A DNA stretch of 64,000 bases, taken from the NCBI GenBank assembly GCA_000158135.1, contig DS999534.1, positions 87,977 to 151,976 of the forward strand. The letters run 5' to 3'. Of the stretch, positions 1 through 11,000 are shown piece after piece. Source of the stretch: Rhodobacteraceae bacterium KLH11. Its GTDB lineage: Bacteria; Pseudomonadota; Alphaproteobacteria; Rhodobacterales; Rhodobacteraceae. The translations under genes and the position numbers were made by a program. Under the pieces are notes generated by a model. The model searched no databases and was not told where the DNA came from. It saw only the letters and a program-made list of their open reading frames with translations. The first letter of the stretch is position 1, and every line of letters begins with the position of its first letter.

Positions 1-2
1 AG

Positions 3-356
3 CGGAAAAAGCGGTTTTGGTCGGATGAAGAGAACCGTCAGGCGTCGATAGCTGGCGTTTCTGTGGCACAGGTTGCCCGACGCTACGCGGTGAATGCCAA
101 TCTGATTTTCAAATGGCTGAAAGACCCGCGCTTTGCGCCGGATGTGATCGACGTTTCGGCGGGACCGGTCTTTTTGCCGGTTGAGATCGGTTCCGAGGTG
201 GAGGGGTCCGTTGATCCGATGCCTGCCGCCATTGAGCCGTTGCCAGCTTCTTCCGGCCGGATCGAGATTGAGCTTGCCGGTGGCCATAAGATCAGCGCCG
301 AGGCCGGGTTCGATCCCGATATTCTGGCGCGACTGCTCAAAGGGATCATCCATTGA
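3..356 (+). CDS. IS66-family TnpA-like protein, 5' end outside window
   Basis: The reading frame is open from the window edge, so the true start lies upstream; the first GTG inside is at 63. The visible part reads as an IS66-family OrfA (TnpA): a helix-turn-helix segment ending V-A-Q-V-A-R-R-Y-A-V-N-A-N-L-I-F-K-W-L, followed by a variable acidic linker. IS66 TnpA is an accessory DNA-binding protein needed for transposition. Its stop overlaps the next ATG (ATGA), the usual coupling to tnpB. The element differs from the two intact IS66 copies in this window, and the residues before GVSVAQ look shortened relative to typical family members, so it may already be damaged. Confidence 0.7.
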   Translation, partial: RKKRFWSDEENRQASIAGVSVAQVARRYAVNANLIFKWLKDPRFAPDVIDVSAGPVFLPVEIGSEVEGSVDPMPAAIEPLPASSGRIEIELAGGHKISAEAGFDPDILARLLKGIIH

Positions 357-709
357 CCCCGGTCCCGAGCAACACGCGGGTGTGGTTGGCGGCAGGCGTG
401 ACGGACATGCGGCGGGGCTTCAATACGTTGGCGGCGCAAGCCGAGAAGGTCCTGGCGGAAGATCCTTACTCGGGTCATCTGTTTGTGTTCCGGGGCCGTC
501 GCGGCGACCTGCTGAAGATCATCTGGTGGGATCAGCAAGGGGCGTGCCTGTTCTCCAAACGGCTGGAGAAAGGCCGGTTTGTCTGACCTGCTGCAAAGGA
601 TGGCAAGATCAGTGTGACGCCTGCGCAGTTGTCGATGTTGCTGGAGGGAATCGACTGGCGGATGCCAAAAAAAGACCTAGCGCCCGCTCAGCGCCGGATA
701 AGTCAATAA
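353..709 (+). pseudogene. IS66-family tnpB remnant with internal stop
   Basis: The first 77 codons are a good IS66 TnpB (Orf2): TRVWLAAGVTDMRRGFNTLA, then the typical VFRGRRGDLLKIIWWD and KRLEKGRF segments. A TGA at 584-586 stands where the family has a conserved Trp codon (one G-to-A change). Beyond it the same frame continues with recognisable TnpB sequence (QLSMLLEGIDWRMPKK) until an apparent indel near 665-675 scrambles the last dozen residues. No tnpC follows, so this is an inactive remnant. Confidence 0.8.
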
Positions 710-777
710 ACACAGGCCTTTGATATCTTGGCAATGTAAGCCCGGCTGACTTCGAAGAGCGGTAAGCGGTGCGCTGA

Positions 778-2295
778 TCACACCTGCGCGGAGTGGTTCC
801 ACGGCAGCAGGTCGTTGATTTGGGACTGTTTGTGTCCTCGCGCGATGGCGGTCAGTGTTTGGGTGAGCCAGGCATGGGGATCGATCCCGTTCAATTTGCA
901 GGTTTCGATCATCGAGGCGAGGATGGCCCAGTTTTGCGCTCCGACGTCATGGCCAGCGAAGAGTGCGTTCTTGCGGTTCAGAGCGATTGGGCGGATTGTC
1001 CGCTCGACACTGTTGGAATCCAGTTCCACGCGACCATCATCGAGGAACATGGTCAGGCCTTCCCAGTGCTTAGCAATGTAGCTCAGGGCTTCGCCGATGG
1101 GTGATTTGGCGGAGACGCGGGAGCGCGTTTCCCGGAGCCAAAATTCCATCTGATCAATGGTTGGTTTTGAGCGTTCCTGCCGCACTGCGTTCCGGGTGGC
1201 CGGGCTTTGGCCTCTGATTTCCTTTTCGATGCGGTAGAGCGCCTGGATTTGCGCGATACCTTCATCCGCAATCGGAGTGGCTTTGCCAGCTTTTGCCACA
1301 TCAAAGAGCTTACGACGGGCGTGTGCCCAGCAGTGCGCCAACCGGATCGAGCCCTCCTGCCGTTTGAGCAGGCGGTTGTATCCGGCATAGCCATCAACTT
1401 GCAGTGTGCCGTTGAACCCTTCAAGAATTTGCTTTGCGTATTCACCGGCGCGGCCGGGTGCATATGTGAAGGCCACACCAGGCGGGTCGTCCCCACTCCA
1501 GGGCCGATCATCGCGGGCGAGCGCCCAGAAGTAGCCTGTTTTGGTTTTCTTGCGACCGGGATCAAGGACCGGAGCCACGGTCTCATCCATGAATAGCTTG
1601 GTTGACCGCTTCAGATCGGCCATCAGCGCGTCATAAACAGGACGCAACTCAAATGCTGCTCTGCCAACCCAGGCGGCCAGTGTCGAGCGATCCAGAACAA
1701 TGCCTTGCCGGGCGTAGATCTGAGCTTGGCGATATAGCGGCGTGTGATCCGCGTATTTTGAGACGATCACATGGGCGATGGCTGCCTCGGTTGGCATCCC
1801 GCCTGGGATCAGATGCGCCGGGGCCGGAGCCTGGACGATGCCTTCTTCGCAGGACCGGCAGGCATATTTCGGGCGGCGGGTGACGATCACCCGGAACTGG
1901 GCCGGAACGATATCAAGCCGTTCACTGATATCCTCACCAATGACATGCCGTTCAGAGCCACAGCCGCAGATGGTGCTGTCCGGCTCGATCACCTCTTCGA
2001 TGCGCGGCAGATGTTTCGGCAACGACCCCCGGTTGCTCTGGCGCGGCGCGGAAGTCCGTGTTGGCGTGACAAGCGGATTGGTTTCGCCCTCGGCCTCAAT
2101 CTGGGCAATCCCGGTTTCGATATCTTCCAATGCCAACTCGAACTGGTCTGGATCAACCTTTTCGGATTTACGACCAAAGAGTGCCTTCCTCAGCGCCGCG
2201 ACCAGTGTTTCCAGACGCGCATTCTGCTCGCCCTGGGCCACAATCATGGCTTTGAGCGCATCAATGTCATCGGGAAGATCAGCGGCCGCAATCAT
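778..2295 (-). CDS. tnpC: IS66 transposase TnpC (DDE), copy 1
   Basis: The 505-residue catalytic transposase has family landmarks in order: an N-terminal leucine-zipper-like helix (about residues 5-40), a zinc-binding segment with CGCG and CRSCEEG (about 110-150), a helix-turn-helix region, and the DDE core with KLFMDETVAPVLDPG and LQVDGYAGYNRL supplying the acidic residues. HCWAHARRKL and the C-terminal ELDSNSVERTIRP, containing the final Glu, follow. Length and domain order match intact IS66 TnpC, and there is no frameshift. It lies 54 bp downstream of tnpB. It differs from most plasmid genes here in having an identical twin at 20598-22115. Confidence 0.95.
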   Translation of the reverse strand: MIAAADLPDDIDALKAMIVAQGEQNARLETLVAALRKALFGRKSEKVDPDQFELALEDIETGIAQIEAEGETNPLVTPTRTSAPRQSNRGSLPKHLPRIEEVIEPDSTICGCGSERHVIGEDISERLDIVPAQFRVIVTRRPKYACRSCEEGIVQAPAPAHLIPGGMPTEAAIAHVIVSKYADHTPLYRQAQIYARQGIVLDRSTLAAWVGRAAFELRPVYDALMADLKRSTKLFMDETVAPVLDPGRKKTKTGYFWALARDDRPWSGDDPPGVAFTYAPGRAGEYAKQILEGFNGTLQVDGYAGYNRLLKRQEGSIRLAHCWAHARRKLFDVAKAGKATPIADEGIAQIQALYRIEKEIRGQSPATRNAVRQERSKPTIDQMEFWLRETRSRVSAKSPIGEALSYIAKHWEGLTMFLDDGRVELDSNSVERTIRPIALNRKNALFAGHDVGAQNWAILASMIETCKLNGIDPHAWLTQTLTAIARGHKQSQINDLLPWNHSAQV

Positions 2296-2349
2296 GGTCG
2301 TGATCTACCAAAACGGACACTTGGCTGCCTGCCCAAACGGGTGCGCGAG

Positions 2350-2703
2350 TCACTCTGCCGCAGTTGGTGGACGCGCTGACAGTGCCTTCACTTTCCGCCA
2401 GTCCAACCCGGCAAACAGCGCCTCGAACTGGGCATGATTGAGCGACATCAGGCCATCTCGGATCGCAGGCCAAGTGAATGTTGTCTCTTCCAGCCGCTTA
2501 TACGTCATCACCAGCCCGGTGCCGTCCCAATAGAGCAGCTTCAACCGGTCGGCGCGCTTCGAGCGAAAGACAAACACGGTTCCGGTGAACGGCTCCTTAC
2601 GCAGTTCATTTTGCACCAGCGCTGCCAGCCCGTCATGACCCTTTCGGAAGTCCACCGGCTTCGTCGCCACCACGATCCGCACCCGGTTCGACGGAAAGAT
2701 CAT
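2350..2703 (-). CDS. tnpB: IS66 accessory protein TnpB, copy 1
   Basis: This is a 117-residue IS66 Orf2/TnpB. It has the signature FPSNRVRIVVATKPVDFRKG at the N-terminus, then VFVFRSKRADRLKLLYWDG and MTYKRLEE. Members of this family are small accessory proteins required for IS66 transposition; their biochemical role is unclear. The start ATG overlaps the tnpA stop by 4 bp (ATGA), indicating translational coupling. It is full length, unlike the remnant at 353-709. Confidence 0.95.
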   Translation of the reverse strand: MIFPSNRVRIVVATKPVDFRKGHDGLAALVQNELRKEPFTGTVFVFRSKRADRLKLLYWDGTGLVMTYKRLEETTFTWPAIRDGLMSLNHAQFEALFAGLDWRKVKALSARPPTAAE

Positions 2704-3101
2704 GAGACCCCATTCAGAGCGTGGACGATCTCGGAAATCCGTTTGGGCGACGTGGCTGCGCCGAGTCGAATAGCCACGTCACCGTGGACAATCTCAAGCC
2801 AGTCAACGGGTTCTGATGGTGCCGTCGGAGCCTCAGGTTCAATCACAACCGGCGCAAATTCTGCGCCGGCCAGTTCCGGAACAACCAATTTACCTTCTCG
2901 CGCAAGGCGACGCCATTCAGACAGATGGTTCGGCCGCATTCCAACTCGCCGCGCGACTTCGTTTACGGTCACCCCTGGAACCAGCGTTTCCGCAACAAGC
3001 TGGCCTTTGAGCGCTTCCGACCAGCGCCGCTTACCATCCCGCCCGATCAAAACCTCATGGCCCGCAACGGACTCCAAATGTAGCTCCCGATGGACTCCCA
3101 T
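2700..3101 (-). CDS. tnpA: IS66 accessory protein TnpA, copy 1
   Basis: This 133-residue protein has a helix-turn-helix of the IS3/IS911 type (WSEALKGQLVAETL, then VNEVARRVGMRPNHLSEWRR), typical of IS66 OrfA, and a variable Pro/Glu-rich C-terminal half. I chose the ATG at 3101 because an AGGAGG ribosome-binding site lies 6 bp upstream; an in-frame ATG at 3125 has none. It is the first gene of the IS operon, starting about 85 bp inside the left terminal repeat. Confidence 0.93.
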   Translation of the reverse strand: MGVHRELHLESVAGHEVLIGRDGKRRWSEALKGQLVAETLVPGVTVNEVARRVGMRPNHLSEWRRLAREGKLVVPELAGAEFAPVVIEPEAPTAPSEPVDWLEIVHGDVAIRLGAATSPKRISEIVHALNGVS

Positions 3102-3429
3102 AATAACCTCCTGACAATTCTTCACTCCGCAGCGGAATCGCAGATCAGGCAGACTTCAGGAAGGTGGGGTTGGGACACCGCTTACGAAGAGCGGTCAGCC
3201 GGATCTTTTGAAACCGCCCACTGAAACGGGGCAAGACGAGCGCCTGCCAAATGCCCTGCAGCATCTTGGCGGCACGGCAACGTCCGCTTCGGGCTCCACT
3301 ACCCTGTCGAGCAGACAGGATTGGAGTGTGGCTACGATTTAGTACCCATCACTGCCGGCAGGATCACCGGGTTGAAACAAAATTGCCGTATTTCTCTATT
3401 CCGTATACAAGACTCATAATCAATCTGAG

Positions 3430-4701
3430 TTATCCCGGTCGCACATCTGAGCTCGGTGTCGGGATCTGGAGATTGATCGGCAATAGTTTATTCATTTGTC
3501 GGACATGCTCGGGAAGACAACGGGAAAGGAAGTCAAATCGTTCAACCACCGAGGCACGCGCTTTAGGGCCGATGTGGGTATAGGTACCGGGGTTGGTGAG
3601 CACGTCGATCACTTGATCAGCCAGTGCTGCTGGGTTGAAGAAATCCACCAATAACCCATTTTCCCCATGGGTTATCGCTTCACGCACCGAGGCGACATCG
3701 CTGCTAACCACTATCGTTTGCATCGCCATGGCTTCCAGTAATGACCAGGACATTACAAAAGGCATAGTCAGTGCAATGTGACATCGGCTGAGTTGGACAA
3801 TTTGGCAAAAGGTGTCGTAGGGCACTGTGCCCACGAAATGCACCCGATCCCAGTCGATCAGGTGCCCAACTTCCGCCTCCAATTCAGCTCGAAATCCACC
3901 TGCGTGCCCGCTTTTACGCCCGTAAGACGTATCGCTACCCCCGATGACAATTACTCGCGCTTTGGGGCGTTCCCTGAGGATTTTCGGCAGGGCCCGCATG
4001 AAGATGTGAAATCCTCGCGCGCGCTCCATATTTCTGGCCATATAGGTAAAAACTTCGTCCTCGCGTGAGACTGTCCGTCCAAGCCGCTCTAAAGGTATTC
4101 TGACCGCCGGGTCTGGCCCCAGAAGATCAGTTCGGATTCCGTCATGGCAGGTATAGAGCTTACTCTGGAAACTGCCCGGGAATTGGTCTCGCTGCCACTG
4201 GGTTGCGACACGTCCCAGATCGACTGTGTTGATGGAAGCATAAGGAACGGCATTGCGTGCCTGCAGCAAAAAAGGAGTATGGTCCGAGATTGGTTCTTCT
4301 GGATCGAACCCCACAAGCCCGCCCGTGAGGTTGTAGAAATATTCAAAAAAGCCCAGGATAGGTACGTCGGGCCAGATTTGTTTGAGGAACAGCAACTCTC
4401 CCCAACCGGTATGCCCCAACACCAGATCGGGTCTGAAGCCCTGTTCTTGTTCTAGTCGCCGGGCAGCCATAGCAACACCAAAGCCCACACCAGTGGCCTC
4501 TTCCCAGACTTTACTGAGACCATAGGCATAGGCATCGGGCCTGTGATGTGGGTGGTAGACAACCGTGGTTACGCCAGCAAATTGTGGCGCTGGATTGCGC
4601 TGGGTCAGGAAAACCAGTTGATGGCTGCCTTGCGCGGCTAGCCATTGAACCAATTCACGATACTGGCCGGGCATGTTCTGATGCACGAAGAGCAATTTCA
4701 T
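3430..4701 (-). CDS. Glycosyltransferase family 4 (GT-B fold)
   Basis: About 423 residues starting MKLLFVHQNMPGQYRE, a Rossmann-like N-terminal domain typical of GT4 enzymes. The C-terminal domain contains the donor-binding part: FTYMARNMERARGFHIFMRA, then RVIVIGGSD, VHFVGTVPYDTF and the conserved E-rich SWSLLEAMAMQTIVVSSDV with VREAITHGENGLLVDFF. These enzymes transfer sugars from nucleotide-sugar donors to polysaccharide, lipid or protein acceptors; the acceptor cannot be told here. I preferred the ATG at 4701 to an upstream ATG at 4722 because it aligns with family starts, although its ribosome site (AAGAG) is weak. It lies downstream of the giant RTX gene on the same strand, separated by about 380 bp. 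Confidence 0.88.
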   Translation of the reverse strand: MKLLFVHQNMPGQYRELVQWLAAQGSHQLVFLTQRNPAPQFAGVTTVVYHPHHRPDAYAYGLSKVWEEATGVGFGVAMAARRLEQEQGFRPDLVLGHTGWGELLFLKQIWPDVPILGFFEYFYNLTGGLVGFDPEEPISDHTPFLLQARNAVPYASINTVDLGRVATQWQRDQFPGSFQSKLYTCHDGIRTDLLGPDPAVRIPLERLGRTVSREDEVFTYMARNMERARGFHIFMRALPKILRERPKARVIVIGGSDTSYGRKSGHAGGFRAELEAEVGHLIDWDRVHFVGTVPYDTFCQIVQLSRCHIALTMPFVMSWSLLEAMAMQTIVVSSDVASVREAITHGENGLLVDFFNPAALADQVIDVLTNPGTYTHIGPKARASVVERFDFLSRCLPEHVRQMNKLLPINLQIPTPSSDVRPG

Positions 4702-5082
4702 AAAAGAACTCTTAGCGAACACAAATCAGAAATCATCCAGGATGCTGTACAAATCAAGGATGGCTGGGCCTCATGGACCGTTCGGAAAATCACGGAGTTT
4801 TCGATCAGAACCATTATTTGACTAGTCTTATTTGATACCGAAGACGGGGATTTTGACGATTAGTTTGTCTGAGAAAACTTTCGAGAAGAACTACTGCGGC
4901 GATGTCGACTGGAATTCTGGGTTCGAAAGCCCATCCCTTATGTATATAGGCAAAAAAACCCCCCATGACCTGAATTGAAAGCTGTAAGTCACTGGCCAAC
5001 GCCACGGCGCCGGTCACACAAAATATGAGTTATTGTTTTGCAGCTCATATTCTGAGTTACCGTGCGCACATGGTTGTAAAAA
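4702..5082. other. 381-bp intergenic stretch, no supported gene
   Basis: Separates the RTX gene from the glycosyltransferase. A 67-codon minus-strand frame (4814-5017) has no ribosome site and no recognisable family, so I do not call it. I see no clear terminator for the RTX gene. Confidence 0.5.
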
Positions 5083-8000
5083 TCAAATGAATTGGAATTC
5101 GTTAATTGTGAAGTTCAACGCATTAGCGTTCAAAATTTCAATTAAGTCATCGCTTCCATATGCAATCTCCACGTTACCTCCAACTTGCGTTATTGTCAGA
5201 TCGGCGAAAGTCAGTCCATCGAATTGAATGCTATCTTTAGCTACATCATAATCTGTAATCTGATCTGAGCCGTCGCCGACCTCGAACAAAAACTGATCGG
5301 CCCCATTGTTCCCAATCAATACGTCGTTACCTTGACCGCCGTTGATTGCATCATTTTGAGGTGTGCCAATGATTGTATCATCACCACCGGTGGCTTGATC
5401 ATCAATTGCACGAATTCGAATGCTAGCGTCATCCAACACAGTATCAGAGAATATGATATTCTCGATGTTTGACCTGTAACCGGTGTCGTATTGCAGTTGA
5501 TAAGACAATTGGATTTCGCCGTCAGGAGTTTGGATAAAAACATCAAATGTGTCAGCACGGAATTTCACTTGATTCGAGCTGTATTTGCTTAGATCGAGCG
5601 TGTCTGCGTAGTCCCAGCCGGCAGATATGTAGTCATCTCCGGCAGAATAAATTATGAAATCATCGCCACTACCGCCATAAATTGAATCCTGGCCAGCTCC
5701 ACCGTTCAGCGTGTCGTTTCCTTCTCCGCCCACCAGCGAGTCATTCCCGAACCCGCCGAAGAGCTTATCATTTCCCAAGTCTCCATTAAGAGTATCGTCG
5801 CCGGTGCCTCCGTGCAACTCGTCGTGATCCTTCCCACCCCAAAGAAAATCAATGTCGTCGCCACCATACAGTATGTCAGCCCCGTCATCGCCACTTAGGC
5901 TATCCTGACCCTCACCGCCAAATATGGCGTCGTCACCGATCCCTCCTGAGAGTGAATCGTTGCCGATTTGACCGTGAATGTAGTCATTTCCGGCATCTCC
6001 CGTAATGGTGTCATTTCCCAGATCACCATAGATCACATCGTTGCCGTCACCTCCGGAGACGCTGTCGTGACCAAGAGTGTCACCATTGTCGTCGCCATGG
6101 AATACATCGTCACCAGCACCCAGTTGAACCGTATCCTGCCCGGCTCCACCCCAGACGCGGTCGACCCCCTCACCAGCATCAATCTGATCATTCCCTTCAT
6201 CTCCGTAGAGCCGATCATGACCGTTTCCACCTGCCAGGGTGTCATCTCCAGCACCACCGCCCAGGAGATTGTCGAAATCGTCCCCCGTCAGATTGTCTCC
6301 ATGGTTCGAGCCGATGATATTTTCGATGTTTGTCAATACATCCCCGGTGGCATCGCCGCCGGAATGGAGTCCCGTAGAGAGGTTGACAGTGACACCAGCT
6401 GCGGAATTCAAATACACAGCTGCATCGAGCAGACCGACCCCACCATCGAGGATATCTGCACCCGTTCCACCTTCAAGGTAGTCGCGCCCGTCCCCTCCGA
6501 TCAACGTATCGGCTCCAGCTTCGCCCCTCAGGATATCATCGTCGGCCCCACCATCGAGGGAGTCGTTTCCGTTGTAGCCGCTCAGAATATCAGCACCTGA
6601 GCCACCAAATAGACGATCGTTATTGCTGCCACCGGAAATCGTGTCATTCCCGGCTTCGCCTTCGATCCAGTCGTGACCGGAGCCACCAATTAGCCTGTCA
6701 CCGCCAGAGCCACCTTTAATAGTATCATTGTTTGAGCCGCCTTCTATGTAGTCGTAGCCGTCACCGCCATACAGTTTATCATTCGCCGACCCACCGTAAA
6801 TGGAGTCATCACCGCTATGGCCGTAAATTGTGTCAGCACCGCTTTCACCGTATAATTTATCGGAACCGGCCTCGCCATAGATACGATCATTCCCCTTTCC
6901 GCCTTTTATACGATCCGCGCCGGAACCTCCGTATAGATAGTCACGGTCATCGTTCCCGTAGATTTTATCTGAACCATTACCACCCTTCAGGTTGTCGTTT
7001 CCGTCGTATCCACGAATGACGTCAGATCCGCTGTTCCCCTCGATCTTGTTAGAATCGTCATCATTGCCCTTAAGATCATCATTGCCAGTGCCTCCGCGCA
7101 GAACTGACCCCGAGAGCTGTGTGAAGAATTTTCTCACGGCGACATAATCCCCGCCATCGCTATTGTTTCGAAACTCTGACACCGTTTGATAGTAACCGAA
7201 TTTCTTATGATCCTTGTCGTGAGTTCCTATTGAGGTATCGCCATAGTGCCAATGTGGCTGAGAACGCGAATAGTTGTCACTGTTATCAGCCCGGGTATTG
7301 GTGCTGAGAGTCTTTGTTGATCCGTCTGAATAGCGAATTCGCTCAATGTCCTGAACATCGATGATGTATTGGGTGCCGTCACTTTTGTTTCTAAATATCT
7401 GCCATTGATTGTTGCCAATGTATTTCGGATTACTAAATCCGCCCGCATTCAGCACCAAAGTATCAAAGCCTTTCCCGCCTTGAATGATACTCCAGCCTTG
7501 CAGACTGGACGTTCCATGGTCGTTGCTGCGTGCCAGATGGAATGTGTCATCACCATCTCCACCAATCAGCTGATCGTCGCCATGCCAGAAATAAAGGGCA
7601 TCATCGCCTTCTCCTCCCAGCAGTTGGTCGTCACCATATCCACCCTTGAGCACGTCGTCTCCGGCTCCGCCCTGGATAAAGTCGTCACCACCTTCACCTG
7701 ACAATGTGTCGTTCCCATTATCACCGAGAAGCCAGTCGTCACCATTGCCACCGAATAGAGCGTCGTCTCCGTCATTCCCCTGAACGATGTCATCCCCATC
7801 TTGTCCGAACAGCTGGTCATCGCCAGTACCTCCGGCAATGTAATCTGTACCGGAACCGCCCGAGATCTGATCGTCGCCACGCCCGCCGTTCAGCTGGTCT
7901 GCGCCAGAGCCACCGGAAATCGTGTCATTCCCGGCCGCGCCATCAATGAAAGTGTCAACCAAACGTGTGCCGGCAGAGATATCGTCATCTCCTGCGCCGG

Positions 8001-11000
8001 AATGGACGACTTCGACGTTTAAAGTCTCCAAGTTGATAGTTGCGGCTGCGTCATCAACAAATTTCAGCGTGTCGATGCCTTCATCACCGCTCACATTGCC
8101 AGCGGCAAGGTCTTCAGCATCAACGAACAGGACGTCATTGCCGCCAAATCCGCGGATTTCGTCTGCTCCGGCATCGCCGGCCAGGAAGTCGTCATTGCTG
8201 CCGCCCCAGATTGTGTCATTTCCAGCGCCCCCGGATATTTGCACTTTGCGGGAGTGATCGCTGGCTTGCAGGACGTTCGCACGATCATCACCAAACGCGC
8301 CATCCAGGACTTGATCATCGAGATCAATGTCCGCAGACCCTGTGCCATCAAAGCTCTCATAGCGATTGATCAAAGTCTCTTTTTGCCCAGACGTGAGATG
8401 CTCAACACTCTTGGCGATGAACAACACGAACTCTGCACGCGTCATGCTCGCACCTGTACCCAGATGCCCGGTCCAACGCGCAAGTTCATCCGATTCCGGC
8501 GGACGACCAAAGGCGTTCTGGAAGACGTGAATGACGAAATCATCGTCGCTGAGTTCGGTCAGGTCAAATTCAGAATCCGGGTCCAGATCGGAGGTTTCCT
8601 CCACAAGACGTGTTGCCAAATTTAACAAAGTTTCCCCACCGTCCAGCGCTCGCTTGGCGACGAGTTCAAGCGCTTGATCGACGAGCCGGACATCATAGAG
8701 GATATTCACCAGACTTTCGACAACATTCCAGACATATGCCTTGTCCAATGAGCGTTCTGCCTGCGCCGGGTTGAGCTGCGGATCAAAATTGTTGGTAAAC
8801 ATATGTCCGTTGCCAACAACAACGTGTTCCGAACTTTCTGAAACCTCTACCAACAACTCTGCCCGAGAATGACCACCTGTCACGAGACCATCGAAAGCAT
8901 CGGTGAATTCGGCAAGGCTCGCGCCGCGACCGAAGGTATTGAGATAGACTTGATCCACGAACGCGGCGTCAGAAAGGTTCGGGAACCTCATCTCAAATTC
9001 ATAAGACTGAAGGAGCCCGGAAGCCAAGCCTTCTAAGTCAAGCTCGCCGTTCTGGACATGCGCCGCGAGAACCTCATATTCAAATGGCTCGAGATCACGA
9101 TCCAAAACGGTGTCGAAAAGACGTTCTGCCTCCGCCAGCAGGCGCGCTTTAGACGCTGGATCCAACCGGATTTCGAAGTCCTGGTTTGTGGTCGCACCTG
9201 AGTCTCTGTTGGTAATCGTGCGCGACAGCGACCAAGTCTCGATGCCAGAACCGTCAATGTGGTGGGTACTGGAGAAACTCAGGTATTCACTGTCATAACT
9301 GGTCTCGTAACTGCCGTTCGCGATTGGGGATCGAACGACGGTGAAGGATGTGTCGTCATCTGTATCGACGTCAGTGCCACCATCTGTTGTGGTTGTTGTG
9401 ATCAGACCATCGGCGGTCACTGAAGTAATCCGGGTCACGTCCGGATCACCCTCTGGGTCGTAGGACATTTCGGTTGTTATCAACCTGCCGTCAGCGCCAT
9501 AAATGGTCGTCATGGCATGATCATCATTTCCATCACCGTCATAATCACGGGTTTCGGTGATCGTTCTGCCATCCGCACTGACATCTCTCAGGCGCGTGGT
9601 CGCATCGCCGGTTCTCCAATAGGTCGTGGTGTCGTTTGTGCTTTGGCTGCCGTCGTCGTTCAGCGTGGTTGTCACCTGAGTTGTGGCATCAATTTCCCCA
9701 TCGCCGTCGTAATCAACATCACTGGTCCTTTGCAGCCCGGTAGCCGTTTCCGTAACTGTCTCGGCAAATGTCAGGCGTTGACCATGATGCTGTGTCACCT
9801 CGGTAACTCGATTGCCCGTTGCGTCGAAGCCTGTGTCGGCACTGCGTGTAAACTCAGCCTGCCCATCGCCATCGAGATCAAAGGTGTATTCTGTGTCCGC
9901 TCCATTTGCGCTCTCAACGCTAGTCACAACGGCGGTTGCGACCGCTGCGGTATTGAGATCCCGCCAGGTCGAGGTTGTCGTTCGATCAAGATCAACCTGG
10001 ATCACCAGGTCACGGTCATCGGTGCCATCGCCATCCTCATCCACGCGCGTTGTCAGCGTGCGGCCATCGGCGCTCTGGGTCGTAGAGACCTCATGAACTG
10101 AAGAGCCATCCGATCCAAACTGCTGCTCGGTCTGGGTCCAGGACCCATCGGCCTGTGTCGTCCGGCTCTGAATAATGTCGTTTGCACCATCTCCGTCCAG
10201 ATCAAACTGCGTCGATGTGCTCAGCCCGTTTCCGGAGGTTGTGGTGGTGGCGCTGGAAAGCGTGTTGCCAGCACCGTCCGTGGTTGTGGCGGTTTGCACC
10301 ACATCGCCATGTGCCTCAAACGTGGTGGCGCCGGTGGTGACAAACTCATTGGTACCATCGCCATCCAGATCAGCGCTCCAGCTGGTGCTGAGACCATCGT
10401 CGCTGGTGGTTGCAACGGTTTGGGCCAGTTGTGATCCACCGCCATCGGTGTAGTCAGTGGTCACGCTCCGACTGCCGTCTGCCCCAAGCACCGTGGTCGC
10501 TATTGCGACGAGCTCATCCGTTCCATCGCCATTCCGATCAGTTCGCGATGTGACGATCAGGCCATCGCCGCTGGTACTGGCCGATGTGTTTGCGATCAGC
10601 GTGCCGGTGTCGTCGTAATACTGGGTCTGTTGGTTTTGCGTGCCATCATCCGCAATTGTCGCGGTTGACACCATGTCGTTGATGCCATTGCCGTCGGTAT
10701 CGACCGACCGGGTTGTGCTGCGTTTGTCGGCGCTGACTGTTGTTGTATCGGTACTAAGCGTGGAGCCATCGGCTGCAGTACGGGTGACGGTTGTGGTCTC
10801 AACCCCAGTGGTACTCAGGTCATAGACCTGTGTCGTCGTCAGATCATCATCGCCATCATTATCCAAATCCTCCCGCGTGGTGGTGGTCCAGCCATCGCGC
10901 GACGTGTCCGTGACCATGCGACTGTAGACCGTTCCATCTTCCGCCTTTTCCTCCACGGTTTGGGTGGTTGATCCATCCGCATTGAGCACGGTTGTGCTGT

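Larger units (their letters stand above)
762..3185 (-). mobile_element. IS66-family element, copy 1 (complete, 2,424 bp)
   Basis: Imperfect terminal inverted repeats begin GTAAGCGGTG at both ends (762 rightward; 3185 leftward). The element carries tnpA, tnpB and tnpC on the minus strand and is flanked by an exact 8-bp duplication GAAGAGCG (754-761, 3186-3193), the target-duplication length expected for IS66. A copy of the same length lies at 19708-22131 in the opposite orientation with a different target duplication. All three encoded proteins are identical between the copies, so both insertions are recent. Confidence 0.96.
742..3202. repeat. Inverted repeat whose loop was hit by IS66 copy 1
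   Basis: CCGGCTGAC at 742-750 and GTCAGCCGG at 3194-3202 are perfect inverted repeats. If the IS and one target duplication are removed, they lie 11 bp apart and form a 9-bp hairpin with loop TTCGAAGAGCG. The 8-bp target duplication GAAGAGCG (754-761 and 3186-3193) is part of that loop. A short T-rich stretch follows on the right (ATCTTTT), so the original structure may have been a transcription terminator. Confidence 0.75.

Noticed and set aside
4814..5017. 67-codon minus-strand frame between RTX and glycosyltransferase genes
   Set aside because: No ribosome site and no family; possible by chance in 380 bp.
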